From: Deltaproteobacteria bacterium
Lineage (GTDB): Bacteria > Desulfobacterota > Desulfobacteria > Desulfobacterales > SpSt-501
Direction: 5' to 3'
Length of the DNA: 55,530 nt
NCBI GenBank assembly: GCA_016219005.1
Contig: JACRCN010000099.1
Span: 1-55,530 of the forward strand
The translations under genes and the position numbers were made by a program. The notes under the pieces were generated by a model. That model searched no databases, was not told the origin of the DNA, and was given only the letters and a program-made list of their open reading frames with translations. Positions 35,524 to 43,489 of the stretch are shown here, piece after piece; within the stretch, counting starts at the first letter, position 1, and each line of letters begins with the position of its first letter.

Positions 35524-36285
35524 GTGTTGAATCCATCATCAGCGCCGGAGCGGGGTGGCGAGCCGAAGGCGTTTATCACCCTGATGCGGACTGCGGCCAT
35601 CTATGTTTGGGTGATTTTTTCGACCCTGTTCTTTAGTGTCCTCGCCATTGCGACTTCCTTGGTTACCCGCACCGGGAATCCGGTTCACCGGGTGGGCAGG
35701 ATGTGGAGCCGTTCGATCCTGGCGGCCAGCGGGATCCAGGTGGTCGTTTCCGGCCTGGAGCGGATCGACCGGGCCAGGCCGTACATTTTCATGTCCAACC
35801 ACCAGAGCAACTTCGACATCCCGGTCCTGCTGGGGCATCTGCCGATCCAGTTTCGCTGGCTGGCCAAGGCGGAGCTTTTCAAAATACCGGTTTTCGGGCG
35901 AGCCATGCGCGGGGCCGGCTACATCAGCATCGACCGTGCGGACCGAGAAGCCGCTTTCAAGAGCCTCGAGCATGCCTCCGAGACGATCCGCAAGGGGGCC
36001 GCGATCATGATATTCCCGGAAGGCACTCGCAGCCTGGACGGCACGCTGAAGCCCTTCAAGAAGGGCGGTTTCGTGCTGGCGGTGGATGCCGGCGTGCCGA
36101 TCGTGCCCGTCGCGATTCGCGGCACGCATGCCATTATGCCGAAACGTACCTGGATCATCCGGCCGCGGGACGTCGCGGTGGACGTCGGGGAGCCCATTGA
36201 CACTTCGGGCTGCACCCGCGCCGACAAGGAGGCGCTCATGGAACGAGTGCGGGCGGCGATCCGCCGCGGCCTCGGCGAGTGTTGA
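35524..36285 (+). CDS. plsC: 1-acyl-sn-glycerol-3-phosphate acyltransferase
   Basis: A 253-residue membrane-associated enzyme making phosphatidic acid from lysophosphatidic acid. A hydrophobic helix lies at about residues 25-45. The acyltransferase motifs are in order: NHQSNFD (His-x4-Asp catalytic), GYISIDRADREAAFKS, and FPEGTRS, followed by PVAIRGTHAIMPK. Length is typical. GTG 35524 is taken as the start with GGCAGG just before it; TTG 35527 or ATG 35584 are possible. It is followed after 15 bases by rnj, so the two probably share a message. Confidence 0.92.
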   Translation: MLNPSSAPERGGEPKAFITLMRTAAIYVWVIFSTLFFSVLAIATSLVTRTGNPVHRVGRMWSRSILAASGIQVVVSGLERIDRARPYIFMSNHQSNFDIPVLLGHLPIQFRWLAKAELFKIPVFGRAMRGAGYISIDRADREAAFKSLEHASETIRKGAAIMIFPEGTRSLDGTLKPFKKGGFVLAVDAGVPIVPVAIRGTHAIMPKRTWIIRPRDVAVDVGEPIDTSGCTRADKEALMERVRAAIRRGLGEC

Positions 36286-36300
36286 TGAGGAGAGGGCGTC

Positions 36301-37950
36301 ATGATGAGACTCATCCCGCTCGGCGGTCTGGGCGAAATCGGGCTGAACATGATGCTGGTCGAATCCAACGACTCCCGGATCATCGTGGACGCCGGGCTGA
36401 TGTTTCCCGAAGATTACATGCTGGGGGTCGATTACGTCATCCCCGACATGTCCTGCCTCCGGCCGCACAAAGACGGGGTCCACGGCATCGTGCTGACCCA
36501 CGCCCATGAGGACCACATCGGCGCGCTGCCGTTTCTGCTGAAGCATGTCAATGCACCGGTGTTCGGGACCCCCTTCACGTTGGGGCTGGTCCGGCAGAAA
36601 CTGGAAGAGTTCGAGGTGACGGCTCCGGCCGGCCTGCACACGATCTTCCCCGGCCGGCCGTTTCCGCTTGGGCCTTTTACGCTCGATTTCATGCGCGTGG
36701 GCCACAGCGTGGTCGACGGGGTCGGCCTCGCCATCGACACGCCCGATGGCCTGATTGTGCACACGGGGGATTTCAAGATCAGCCCCGGTGTCAACGGCGG
36801 GATGATCACCGACACGGCTCACTTCGCCCGTTGCGGCGACCGGGGGGTTCTGGCCCTGCTGTCCGATTCGACCAACGTCGAGCGCGAGGGCTCCACGGTC
36901 CCCGATACGCACCTCGGCGAGACGCTCTCCCGGATCGTGGCCGGAAGCCCCGGTCGCATCATCGTGGCGCTGTTTGCTTCCAACATCGCGCGGATTCAGA
37001 TGATCGCCGACATCGCGCAGGCGGGCGGACGGAAGGTGATCATCAGCGGCCGCAGCATCGAGGCCAGTGCGGAGATCGCCCGGTCCCTGGGCTACCTGAA
37101 GATCCCCCGGGACGCCGATGTGAGCATGGACCGCGTGCGCGACTACCCGGACCGCGAGGTCGTCATCATCACGACGGGCAGCCAGGGCGAGCCGATGTCG
37201 GCCCTGGCGCGGATGGCCACCGGCACCCACAAACAGATCCGGATCAAAAAAGGGGATACGGTGGTGCTGTCCTCGAAGTTTATCCCCGGCAACGAGCGGG
37301 CGATCGCCAAGATCATCGACAACCTGTTCCGTCTCGGCGCCGAGGTCGTCTACGAGAAGATCTCCGAGATCCATGTTTCGGGGCATGCCTTTCGCGACGA
37401 GCTCCGGCAGATGATCCAGCTTACCCGACCGCGCCATTTCATTCCCATCCACGGCGAATACCGGCACCTGATCCTGCACGGGCGCCTGGCGCGCGAGATG
37501 GGGATCGACGAGGAGCGGGTCTTGGTTGTGGAAAACGGCCAGGTGATCGAGTTTCAGGACGGGGTCGGCCGCCTCGGCGGAAGGGTGCCGACCGGCCGGG
37601 TGCTGATCGACGGCAAGGGGGTGGGGGACGTCGGCCGTACCGTGCTCAAGGAGCGCCGCGCCCTCTCCGAGGACGGGGTCGTTGCCGTCACTATGGCCTT
37701 TGACGAGGCTACCGGCATCGTCGTGTACGGGCCCGAAATCGTCTCGCGCGGGTTCGTGTTCGAGACCGAAACCGGGCACCTGCTCCAGGACGCCCACTGC
37801 GTGGTGATCGAGGTGGTGGAGGACGTGACGCCGGAAACCCCCGGCCGCATCGACAAGATCCGCGCCCGGATTCAAACCGCGCTCAGACAGTATTTTTTAT
37901 TCACCATCGGCCGCAGACCCGTTATCTTGCCCTTCATCATGGAATTATGA
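36301..37950 (+). CDS. rnj: Ribonuclease J
   Basis: A 549-residue metallo-beta-lactamase/beta-CASP ribonuclease for 5' exonucleolytic and endonucleolytic RNA decay. It opens RLIPLGGLGEIGLNMM, with the metal motif THAHEDHIGALP (His and Asp ligands), HTGDFKI, then the beta-CASP part (SDSTNVEREGSTV, ITTGSQGEPMSALARMA) and SGHAF and IPIHGEYRHL further on. The C-terminal domain ends FTIGRRPVILPFIMEL. GAGGAGAGGG precedes ATG 36301. RNase J is frequent in Gram-positives and in several Gram-negative groups including Desulfobacterota, which fits the proposed origin. ftsK begins only 4 bases after its stop. Confidence 0.96.
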   Translation: MMRLIPLGGLGEIGLNMMLVESNDSRIIVDAGLMFPEDYMLGVDYVIPDMSCLRPHKDGVHGIVLTHAHEDHIGALPFLLKHVNAPVFGTPFTLGLVRQKLEEFEVTAPAGLHTIFPGRPFPLGPFTLDFMRVGHSVVDGVGLAIDTPDGLIVHTGDFKISPGVNGGMITDTAHFARCGDRGVLALLSDSTNVEREGSTVPDTHLGETLSRIVAGSPGRIIVALFASNIARIQMIADIAQAGGRKVIISGRSIEASAEIARSLGYLKIPRDADVSMDRVRDYPDREVVIITTGSQGEPMSALARMATGTHKQIRIKKGDTVVLSSKFIPGNERAIAKIIDNLFRLGAEVVYEKISEIHVSGHAFRDELRQMIQLTRPRHFIPIHGEYRHLILHGRLAREMGIDEERVLVVENGQVIEFQDGVGRLGGRVPTGRVLIDGKGVGDVGRTVLKERRALSEDGVVAVTMAFDEATGIVVYGPEIVSRGFVFETETGHLLQDAHCVVIEVVEDVTPETPGRIDKIRARIQTALRQYFLFTIGRRPVILPFIMEL

Positions 37951-37954
37951 AATC

Positions 37955-40156
37955 ATGCGTCGCGAAATCGTCGGCATATTTCTCTTCTTCTTCGTGATCT
38001 TCACTTTGATCAGCCTGCTCTCTTACAGTCCGGTGGACCCGTCCATCCACAGCGCCGGCACCGGCGGCCGGGTCCACAACCTGTTCGGATTCGTCGGGGC
38101 CCACCTGGCGGGGTTTCTGATCGGGCTTTTCGGGTTGGGAGCCTTCTGGATTCCGATCCTGTTCCTCATCATCAGCATGCATTTCTTCGGCAACCACCCG
38201 GGTCGCGTGGTGCTCTCCACCCTGGCCGGCGGCATCCTGCTGATCCTCACCACCGGCAGCCTCCTCGCCGTCCATCAGGACTCCTACGTCCTGTTCGACA
38301 AGAAATTTTCCGCCGGCGGGATGCTGGGGATCCCCCTCAAGGGTTTCCTGGTCCGGTACACCAACTCCACCGGCGGCCTGATCGTGCTGGCGGTGCTGTG
38401 GCTCGTCGGTTTCATCCTGGCCACGGGTTTTTCCCTGCTGGCGTTCTTGAAGCGCGGCGGAGGTTGGTTCGGTGCGGCCCATGACAGCCTGACGACGGTC
38501 TACCTCAAGTCCAAGGAGCGCCGCGTGCGCTCGAAGCGGCTCGCCCAGGCCGAGCCCGAGAAGACCGTAGCCCGGGTGAAGGAGATCAAAATCCAAGCGG
38601 CGGTGCCCAAACCGGTCAAGGTCGTTCCACCGCCCAAGCAGGAGGTGTTCGATTTCATGCAGACCGGGAAGAGGTTCCAGTTGCCGCCCTTCAGCCTGCT
38701 GGAGGACCCGGAGGCCAAGCCGGCCTCACTGGACAGCGAGAGCCTGCGGATGCAGTCGAAGCTGCTTGAGAAGAAGCTGGAGGACTTCGGTGTCAACGGC
38801 AAAGTGGTGGCCGTCTCCCCCGGGCCCGTGATCACCACGTTCGAATACGAGCCGGCGCCGGGGGTGAAGATCAACAAGGTCGCCAGCCTCTCCGACGACC
38901 TGTCGCTTGCACTGCGCGCCACGAGCATCCGGATCGTGGCTCCGATCCCGGGCAAGGCGGTCATCGGCATCGAGGTGCCGAACACCGTGCGGGAGGTCGT
39001 CCGATTCAAGGACGTCGTGGCCACCAGCGCCTTCGAGAAGTCCAAGTCCAGGCTCACCATCTGCCTCGGTAAGGACATCGTCGGCAACCCGGTGGTGGCC
39101 GAACTCGACAAGATGCCGCACCTGCTGATTGCGGGTGCCACCGGCAGCGGCAAGAGTGTGGCCCTGAACGCCATGATCTGCAGCCTCCTTTACAAGGCGC
39201 GGCCGGAGGAGGTGAAGCTCATCATGGTCGACCCCAAGCGCATCGAACTGTCGAACTACGACGGCATACCGCACCTGATCACACCGGTGGTGACCGACTC
39301 CAAGAAGGCCACCAACGCGCTGTACTGGGCGGTGCGGGAAATGGAGCGGCGCTACGAGTTGCTCTCCGAGAAGAAAGCCCGCAACATCAAGCAGTACAAC
39401 CAGAAGATGGAAACCGAGAAACCGGCCGCCGGCAAGAGCGCCGAGAAGCTGCCTTACGTCGTGATCATCATCGACGAGCTTGCCGACCTGATGATGCTTG
39501 CCTCCCGGGACGTGGAGGTGGCGCTCACGCGGCTGGCCCAGATGGCGCGGGCCGCCGGAATCCATCTGATCCTGGCCACCCAGCGGCCCTCGGTGGATGT
39601 GCTCACCGGTATCATCAAGGCCAACTTTCCCACCCGGCTCAGCTTCCAGGTTTCTTCCAAGACCGACTCCCGGACCATCATCGACGCCAACGGCGCCGAA
39701 AGCCTGCTCGGCAGCGGAGACATGCTGTTCATGCCGCCCGGCACCGGGAAACTCCAGCGCATCCACGGCGCCTATATCTCCGAGGGTGAGCTCAGCCAGA
39801 TCATCGAATTCCTGAAGCTGCAGGAAATGCCCGCCTATGACCAGCGGGTCACCGAGGCCCAGCCGGCGGAAGCCCCGGGGGCCAACGGCGATGACGATTA
39901 CGACGAACGCTACGACGACGCCGTCGAGCTTGTCGTGCGCACCCGCCAGGCCTCCATCTCCATGGTCCAGCGCCACCTGCGTATCGGTTACAACCGTGCG
40001 GCGCGCATCATCGAGAAGATGGAGCGGGAGGGCGTCGTGGGACCCTCGGACGGCGTCAAGCTCCGAGAGGTACTGGTCAGCAGCTTTGAGAGGCAGGATC
40101 CGGCATCCAACAAAACTCGAGGCGCGAAGCTCGAAGCTGGAAGCAAGGGCAGCTGA
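37955..40156 (+). CDS. ftsK: DNA translocase FtsK/SpoIIIE
   Basis: A 733-residue septal motor that moves chromosome ends into daughter cells. Four or five membrane helices occupy about residues 5-170. A short linker leads to the alpha/beta motor (about 260-640) with Walker A GATGSGKS, Walker B VIIIDELADLMM and the RecA-like stretch LATQRPSVDVLTG. The gamma winged helix is at about 655-720 (VVRTRQASISMVQRHLRIGYNRAARIIEKME), which reads the KOPS orientation sequence. The linker is short compared with enterobacterial FtsK. The last residues are encoded by a short repeat (GAAGCTCGAAGCT) also present near 43180. It is the last gene of the plsC-rnj-ftsK series. Confidence 0.96.
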   Translation: MRREIVGIFLFFFVIFTLISLLSYSPVDPSIHSAGTGGRVHNLFGFVGAHLAGFLIGLFGLGAFWIPILFLIISMHFFGNHPGRVVLSTLAGGILLILTTGSLLAVHQDSYVLFDKKFSAGGMLGIPLKGFLVRYTNSTGGLIVLAVLWLVGFILATGFSLLAFLKRGGGWFGAAHDSLTTVYLKSKERRVRSKRLAQAEPEKTVARVKEIKIQAAVPKPVKVVPPPKQEVFDFMQTGKRFQLPPFSLLEDPEAKPASLDSESLRMQSKLLEKKLEDFGVNGKVVAVSPGPVITTFEYEPAPGVKINKVASLSDDLSLALRATSIRIVAPIPGKAVIGIEVPNTVREVVRFKDVVATSAFEKSKSRLTICLGKDIVGNPVVAELDKMPHLLIAGATGSGKSVALNAMICSLLYKARPEEVKLIMVDPKRIELSNYDGIPHLITPVVTDSKKATNALYWAVREMERRYELLSEKKARNIKQYNQKMETEKPAAGKSAEKLPYVVIIIDELADLMMLASRDVEVALTRLAQMARAAGIHLILATQRPSVDVLTGIIKANFPTRLSFQVSSKTDSRTIIDANGAESLLGSGDMLFMPPGTGKLQRIHGAYISEGELSQIIEFLKLQEMPAYDQRVTEAQPAEAPGANGDDDYDERYDDAVELVVRTRQASISMVQRHLRIGYNRAARIIEKMEREGVVGPSDGVKLREVLVSSFERQDPASNKTRGAKLEAGSKGS

Positions 40157-40200
40157 TACCTGAATCGGGCGATTCTTATTTTGGTTTTTTGCGAAAGGAG

Positions 40201-40419
40201 CCGATGGGGGCTTGCGTCCGCGGGGGCCGCCGCAATCTTTTCGCCGACCATCTCAGCGGCAGCAACAACCGCTCAGATATTACCAGAAAGCCCCGGAAGA
40301 CAGCGCCCCACGACAGAGACGGCCGCCGCTGCCGGTAAGGAAGTTATCGAAACCACGGGGGCGTCGGCGAAGCCTGGGAGTCTCTTGCGGCGGCCCCCGC
40401 GGACGCAAGCCTCCATCGG
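40201..40419. mobile_element. 219-bp element with 35-bp terminal inverted repeats (MITE-like)
   Basis: The left end 40201-40235 and right end 40385-40419 are reverse complements over 35 bases with one mismatch (begins CCGATGGGGGCTTGCGTCCG; right end differs only at one G/A). A second, shorter match (TTCGCCGAC) continues inside. The 149-base interior has no credible gene. The element lies 44 bases after ftsK and 65 before the methyltransferase gene and fills most of that 328-base gap. Size and structure suit a non-autonomous transposon or a very stable hairpin-forming repeat. No clear target-site duplication was seen by eye. Confidence 0.8.
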
Positions 40420-40484
40420 GCCTCGATGTAAATCGACAGAATCGCTCAACTCAGGTGATATATGTTTTCCCTTCGAGCGCTATT

Positions 40485-41102
40485 ATGCCACTGAACATCG
40501 ATCTCATCCGGCGCACCAAAGGCTTCCTGGCGGACGAAGAGGGTGAGCACCTCCATCGAGTGGCCCTCGATGCGGCGCGTCTGGGGCCGTGCCTCGAAAT
40601 CGGCAGCTACTGCGGCAAGTCGACGATTTGTCTGGGCACGGCCTGCCGGGAGGCCGGGCAGGTTCTTTTCTCGGTCGATCACCATCATGGCTCCGAGGAG
40701 CAGCAGCCCGGACAGGAGTACTTCGACCCGGAACTCTTCGATCCCGTTGCGGGCCGTATCGACACCTTTCGATGCTTCCGCAATACCATGGTCCGCGCCG
40801 GGCTCGAAGACACGGTGGTTCCCGTCGCCTGCCGGTCGGCTCTCGCCGCGCGGGCCTGGGCTACACCGCTATCCCTTGTCTTCATCGACGGCGGCCACGC
40901 CTATGACACGGTGCTCACCGATTACCGCAGCTGGTCACCGCACGTGATGCCCGGCGGCCTTCTCATTTTCCACGATATCTTCTCGGACCCCGCTCAGGGA
41001 GGCCAGGCGCCGTACGAGGTCTGCCGCTTGGCCCTTGGCACGGGCCTGTTCGAGGGACTCTCTTTTGTGAGGTCCCTCGGGATTCTCCAACGGGTGCGCT
41101 GA
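40485..41102 (+). CDS. Class I SAM-dependent methyltransferase
   Basis: A 205-residue protein with a Rossmann-like methyltransferase fold of the kind found in sugar and surface-glycan modifying enzymes. Motif I is LEIGSYCGKSTICLG; the acidic end of beta 2 is FSVDHHHGSEEQ; a later segment, PLSLVFIDGGHAYDTVLTDY, and GGLLIFHDIF follow in the usual order. Substrate is unknown; the neighbouring glycosyltransferase suggests glycan or surface-sugar modification. ATG 40485 lacks a good ribosome site; an in-frame GTG at about 40455 is an alternative. The last 168 bases overlap the other methyltransferase gene on the opposite strand. This one ends where the family normally ends. Confidence 0.8.
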   Translation: MPLNIDLIRRTKGFLADEEGEHLHRVALDAARLGPCLEIGSYCGKSTICLGTACREAGQVLFSVDHHHGSEEQQPGQEYFDPELFDPVAGRIDTFRCFRNTMVRAGLEDTVVPVACRSALAARAWATPLSLVFIDGGHAYDTVLTDYRSWSPHVMPGGLLIFHDIFSDPAQGGQAPYEVCRLALGTGLFEGLSFVRSLGILQRVR

Positions 41103-41819
41103 CACCCTGCGATTTTTCCGCAGATAAACCACCAGACTCTTCCCGAGCACCGGATTGAGCAGTCGTTCCAAAAACCGTGTCAGCCGCGGCTTGCGCAGGA
41201 TGTCCCAGGCGAGAAAGCGGTGGTAGAGCCGGACGGGCCAGGCATTTTCCCGTTTCAAACCGATCAGGCATTTCAGCCACCAGAACGGAGCGTGCAGACT
41301 ATGGGCGTAGTGCACGCACCCGGCCGTGAGGCCTCCATGTTCGAGGAGGGCCACCAGTTCGGTCCTGCGGAATATTCGGACATGCCCGCCCTCGGTGGTG
41401 GCATACTCCCGCGAGAGCGCCCAACAGATGCGTTCGGGCCAGCGGCGCGGCACGCTGACGACGAGATGACCGCCCGATTTCAGGACGCGGGCGGCTTCGG
41501 CGACGGCTTGCCCGGGGTCGGGCACGTGTTCGAGCACCTCCGAGCAGACGACGAGATCAAACCGCTCGGCGCCAAACGGCAGATGTAACCCGTCGGCCTG
41601 GCACACCGACCACTGCCCGCCACCGTGCTCGCCCAGGCGGTCGTGAAGTTCGAGCCGGTCTTTCGCCGTTACCAGCTCCTGGAAGACCAGGTCTACGCCG
41701 ACCACCCTCGTCCGGGGTCGTCGATAGGCGGCGGCGACGTGGCGGCCGTTGCCGCAGCCGATGTCCAGCACCCGGCTGCCGGGCGTGAGGTCAAGACGGC
41801 CAAAGTCGACGGTAACCAC
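40935..41819 (-). CDS. Class I SAM-dependent methyltransferase with run-on C-terminus
   Basis: A 294-residue methyltransferase of the UbiE/SAM-11 type. It begins VVTVDFGRLDLTPG, motif I is VLDIGCGNGRHVAA, motif II region VVGVDLVFQEL, and motif III/IV reads FDLVVCSEVLEHVPDP, then VLKSGGHLVVSVP. A membrane-interacting stretch near YAHSLHAPFWWLK suggests a lipid or long-chain substrate. The conserved part seems to end about residue 240 (LVVYLRKNRRVS); the remaining 55 residues are encoded opposite the end of the plus-strand methyltransferase, probably because the original stop was lost. GTG 41819 has GGGAGG nine bases before it and lies within the end of the glycosyltransferase gene (29-base overlap), so the pair is coupled. 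Confidence 0.82.
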   Translation of the reverse strand: MVTVDFGRLDLTPGSRVLDIGCGNGRHVAAAYRRPRTRVVGVDLVFQELVTAKDRLELHDRLGEHGGGQWSVCQADGLHLPFGAERFDLVVCSEVLEHVPDPGQAVAEAARVLKSGGHLVVSVPRRWPERICWALSREYATTEGGHVRIFRRTELVALLEHGGLTAGCVHYAHSLHAPFWWLKCLIGLKRENAWPVRLYHRFLAWDILRKPRLTRFLERLLNPVLGKSLVVYLRKNRRVSAHPLENPEGPHKRESLEQARAKGQAADLVRRLASLSGVREDIVENEKAAGHHVR

Positions 41820-43065
41820 CGACAGCCTCCCGATACACGGACACGGTTTGCTCGGCCGCCCGGCGCCAGGTGAAATGCCGGCGCACCCGTTGGAACCCGG
41901 CCTGGCCCAGTTCCCGCGCGGTGTTCGGGTTGTCCAGCAGCTCGCGGATCGCACGCGCCAAGGCGTGGGGATCGGCCGGCGGGACCAGCCGGCCTGCATC
42001 GCCCACCACTTCGGGCAGGGCGCCGCCGGTGGTGCTCACCACCGGGACGGCACAGGCCATCGCCTCTCCGGCCGGCAACCCGAAACCTTCATAGATTGAG
42101 GGAATCACCGCCAGGCTGGCTCGCGCGTATTGCCGTACGAATTCCGCGGCGCTGATCCGGCCGGTGAACTCGATGCGCCGGCCGATGCCGAGCGCGCGCA
42201 CGAGCGGGTCCACCGCGCCATCTTCGCGCGGGGTGCCGATCACCACCAGCCGGATGTGGTTTCGGCTGCGCAGGATGTGTGCCACGGCATGCAGGAGGTG
42301 CGTGAGACCCTTGAGGGGCATGTCCGCGCTGTTGGTTACGATGATGCGGCCGGGCTCCCGGTCGATACCCGGGACCGGCCGGAACAAATCGGTGTCGATC
42401 CCGTTCGGCACCACGCGCAGGCGTCCGGCAGGGACGCCGAATTCCCGGCGAATATCCCTGCGGGAACACTCGGATACGGTGATGATCGGGGCGAGCGAGC
42501 GCGCCACCCGTTTCTGCATGCCGATGAACGAGTACCAGCGCCGCTGCTTGAGCTTTCTCCAGAAGGTGGTTTCGGCGCGCACGGCCGCGCGGCGGTCGAT
42601 GGTGACGGGGTGGTGGATCGTGGCGAGGGTCGGCATGCGGCGACTGAGGGACCACACCCCGTAGGAAAGGCTCTGGTTGTCGTGCAGGACGTCAAAGTCC
42701 GCCGTCCGATGCTTCAGGAACCGGAGCGCGCGCAGACCGAATGTGAAGGGCTCGGGAAATCCCATGGTGCAGACCCCCACCCATTCCATGAAATTGACCG
42801 GGTCGGCGAGCTCGCGCAGGGTGGGCATGCGGAAGGGATCGGCCGGGTCGTACAGGTCGAGACCATGGAGCGGAATGTGGCGGATGCCTTCGTCCAGACC
42901 GGGGTCCGGCGGCCCGGCGACCACGGTGACGGCGTGGCCGAGATCCCGCAGCGCCCGGCTCAGGTTCTTGACATACACCCCCTGGCCGCCGCAGTGCGGG
43001 TTGCTGCGGTAGCTCAGCATGCAGATCCGCAGCGGGGTGCTGTCGTCGGGTGCGCAATGATTCAC
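41791..43065 (-). CDS. Glycosyltransferase family 4
   Basis: A 424-residue GT-B glycosyltransferase that adds a sugar to a lipid or glycan acceptor on the cytoplasmic face. The N-terminal domain starts ICMLSYRSNPHCGGQGVYVKNLSRAL, the glycine-rich acceptor loop. The C-terminal donor domain has VPNGIDTDLF, then PSIYEGFGLPAGEAMACAVPVVST, containing the E-x7-E signature, and GRLVPPADP. The sugar and acceptor cannot be told. GTG 43065 is the start, with no strong ribosome site. It is followed by, and overlaps, the SAM methyltransferase gene, suggesting the two modify the same glycan or lipid. Confidence 0.9.
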   Translation of the reverse strand: MNHCAPDDSTPLRICMLSYRSNPHCGGQGVYVKNLSRALRDLGHAVTVVAGPPDPGLDEGIRHIPLHGLDLYDPADPFRMPTLRELADPVNFMEWVGVCTMGFPEPFTFGLRALRFLKHRTADFDVLHDNQSLSYGVWSLSRRMPTLATIHHPVTIDRRAAVRAETTFWRKLKQRRWYSFIGMQKRVARSLAPIITVSECSRRDIRREFGVPAGRLRVVPNGIDTDLFRPVPGIDREPGRIIVTNSADMPLKGLTHLLHAVAHILRSRNHIRLVVIGTPREDGAVDPLVRALGIGRRIEFTGRISAAEFVRQYARASLAVIPSIYEGFGLPAGEAMACAVPVVSTTGGALPEVVGDAGRLVPPADPHALARAIRELLDNPNTARELGQAGFQRVRRHFTWRRAAEQTVSVYREAVGGYRRLWPS

Positions 43066-43489
43066 GGTCCAAGCTCGCTTTCACCATCGTCGAAAACCGT
43101 TTTTCTGTGAAACCATCATTTTTAACGGGCTTTGGCGAGGAGCGTCAAGTGGTTTTTCCAAAAGGTTCCGCTTCGAGCTTCGAGCTTCCATTATGCGGGC
43201 ATTTACAAAAGCCGCACAACGCCGGATCCTGGCCTTAGGCGAGGTTTTTCGCCGCCCTGCTAAAGTTTTCTTCGAGGATGGCCGATACCATTCACGATGG
43301 AACCTGCCATGGCACACGTGCGGGTTGCATTCCGAATCTGCGGGGGTATTCCTTAATTGTTAACTCCAACTCCGATGAAACCGGTCATGCGATCGACAAC
43401 CGATTCCGGCAGATGTCCGTTGCCGGGGAAGCGGATTTCTTGTCGATCCCGCAGCGCCGGCTTCCGGGCAGCTATAATCTTGTAGCGGC
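43066..43489. other. Intergenic region between glycosyltransferase and HD-GYP gene
   Basis: A 424-base divergent gap without a credible gene. It holds a tandem of CTTCGAGCTT units (43171-43188), the inverse of a tract at the ftsK 3' end, and a TATAAT box at 43473-43478, 11 bases before the HD-GYP start. Short frames on both strands show no family resemblance. Confidence 0.6.

Noticed and set aside
35539-37875. A 778-codon frame antisense to plsC and rnj
   Set aside because: It spans two confirmed genes and their gap and lacks any motif; high G+C shadow.
40212-40484. N-terminal extension of the plus-strand methyltransferase into the inverted-repeat element
   Set aside because: The extension is encoded by the repeat and is Arg/Pro-rich without conservation signs; the fold begins after ATG 40485.
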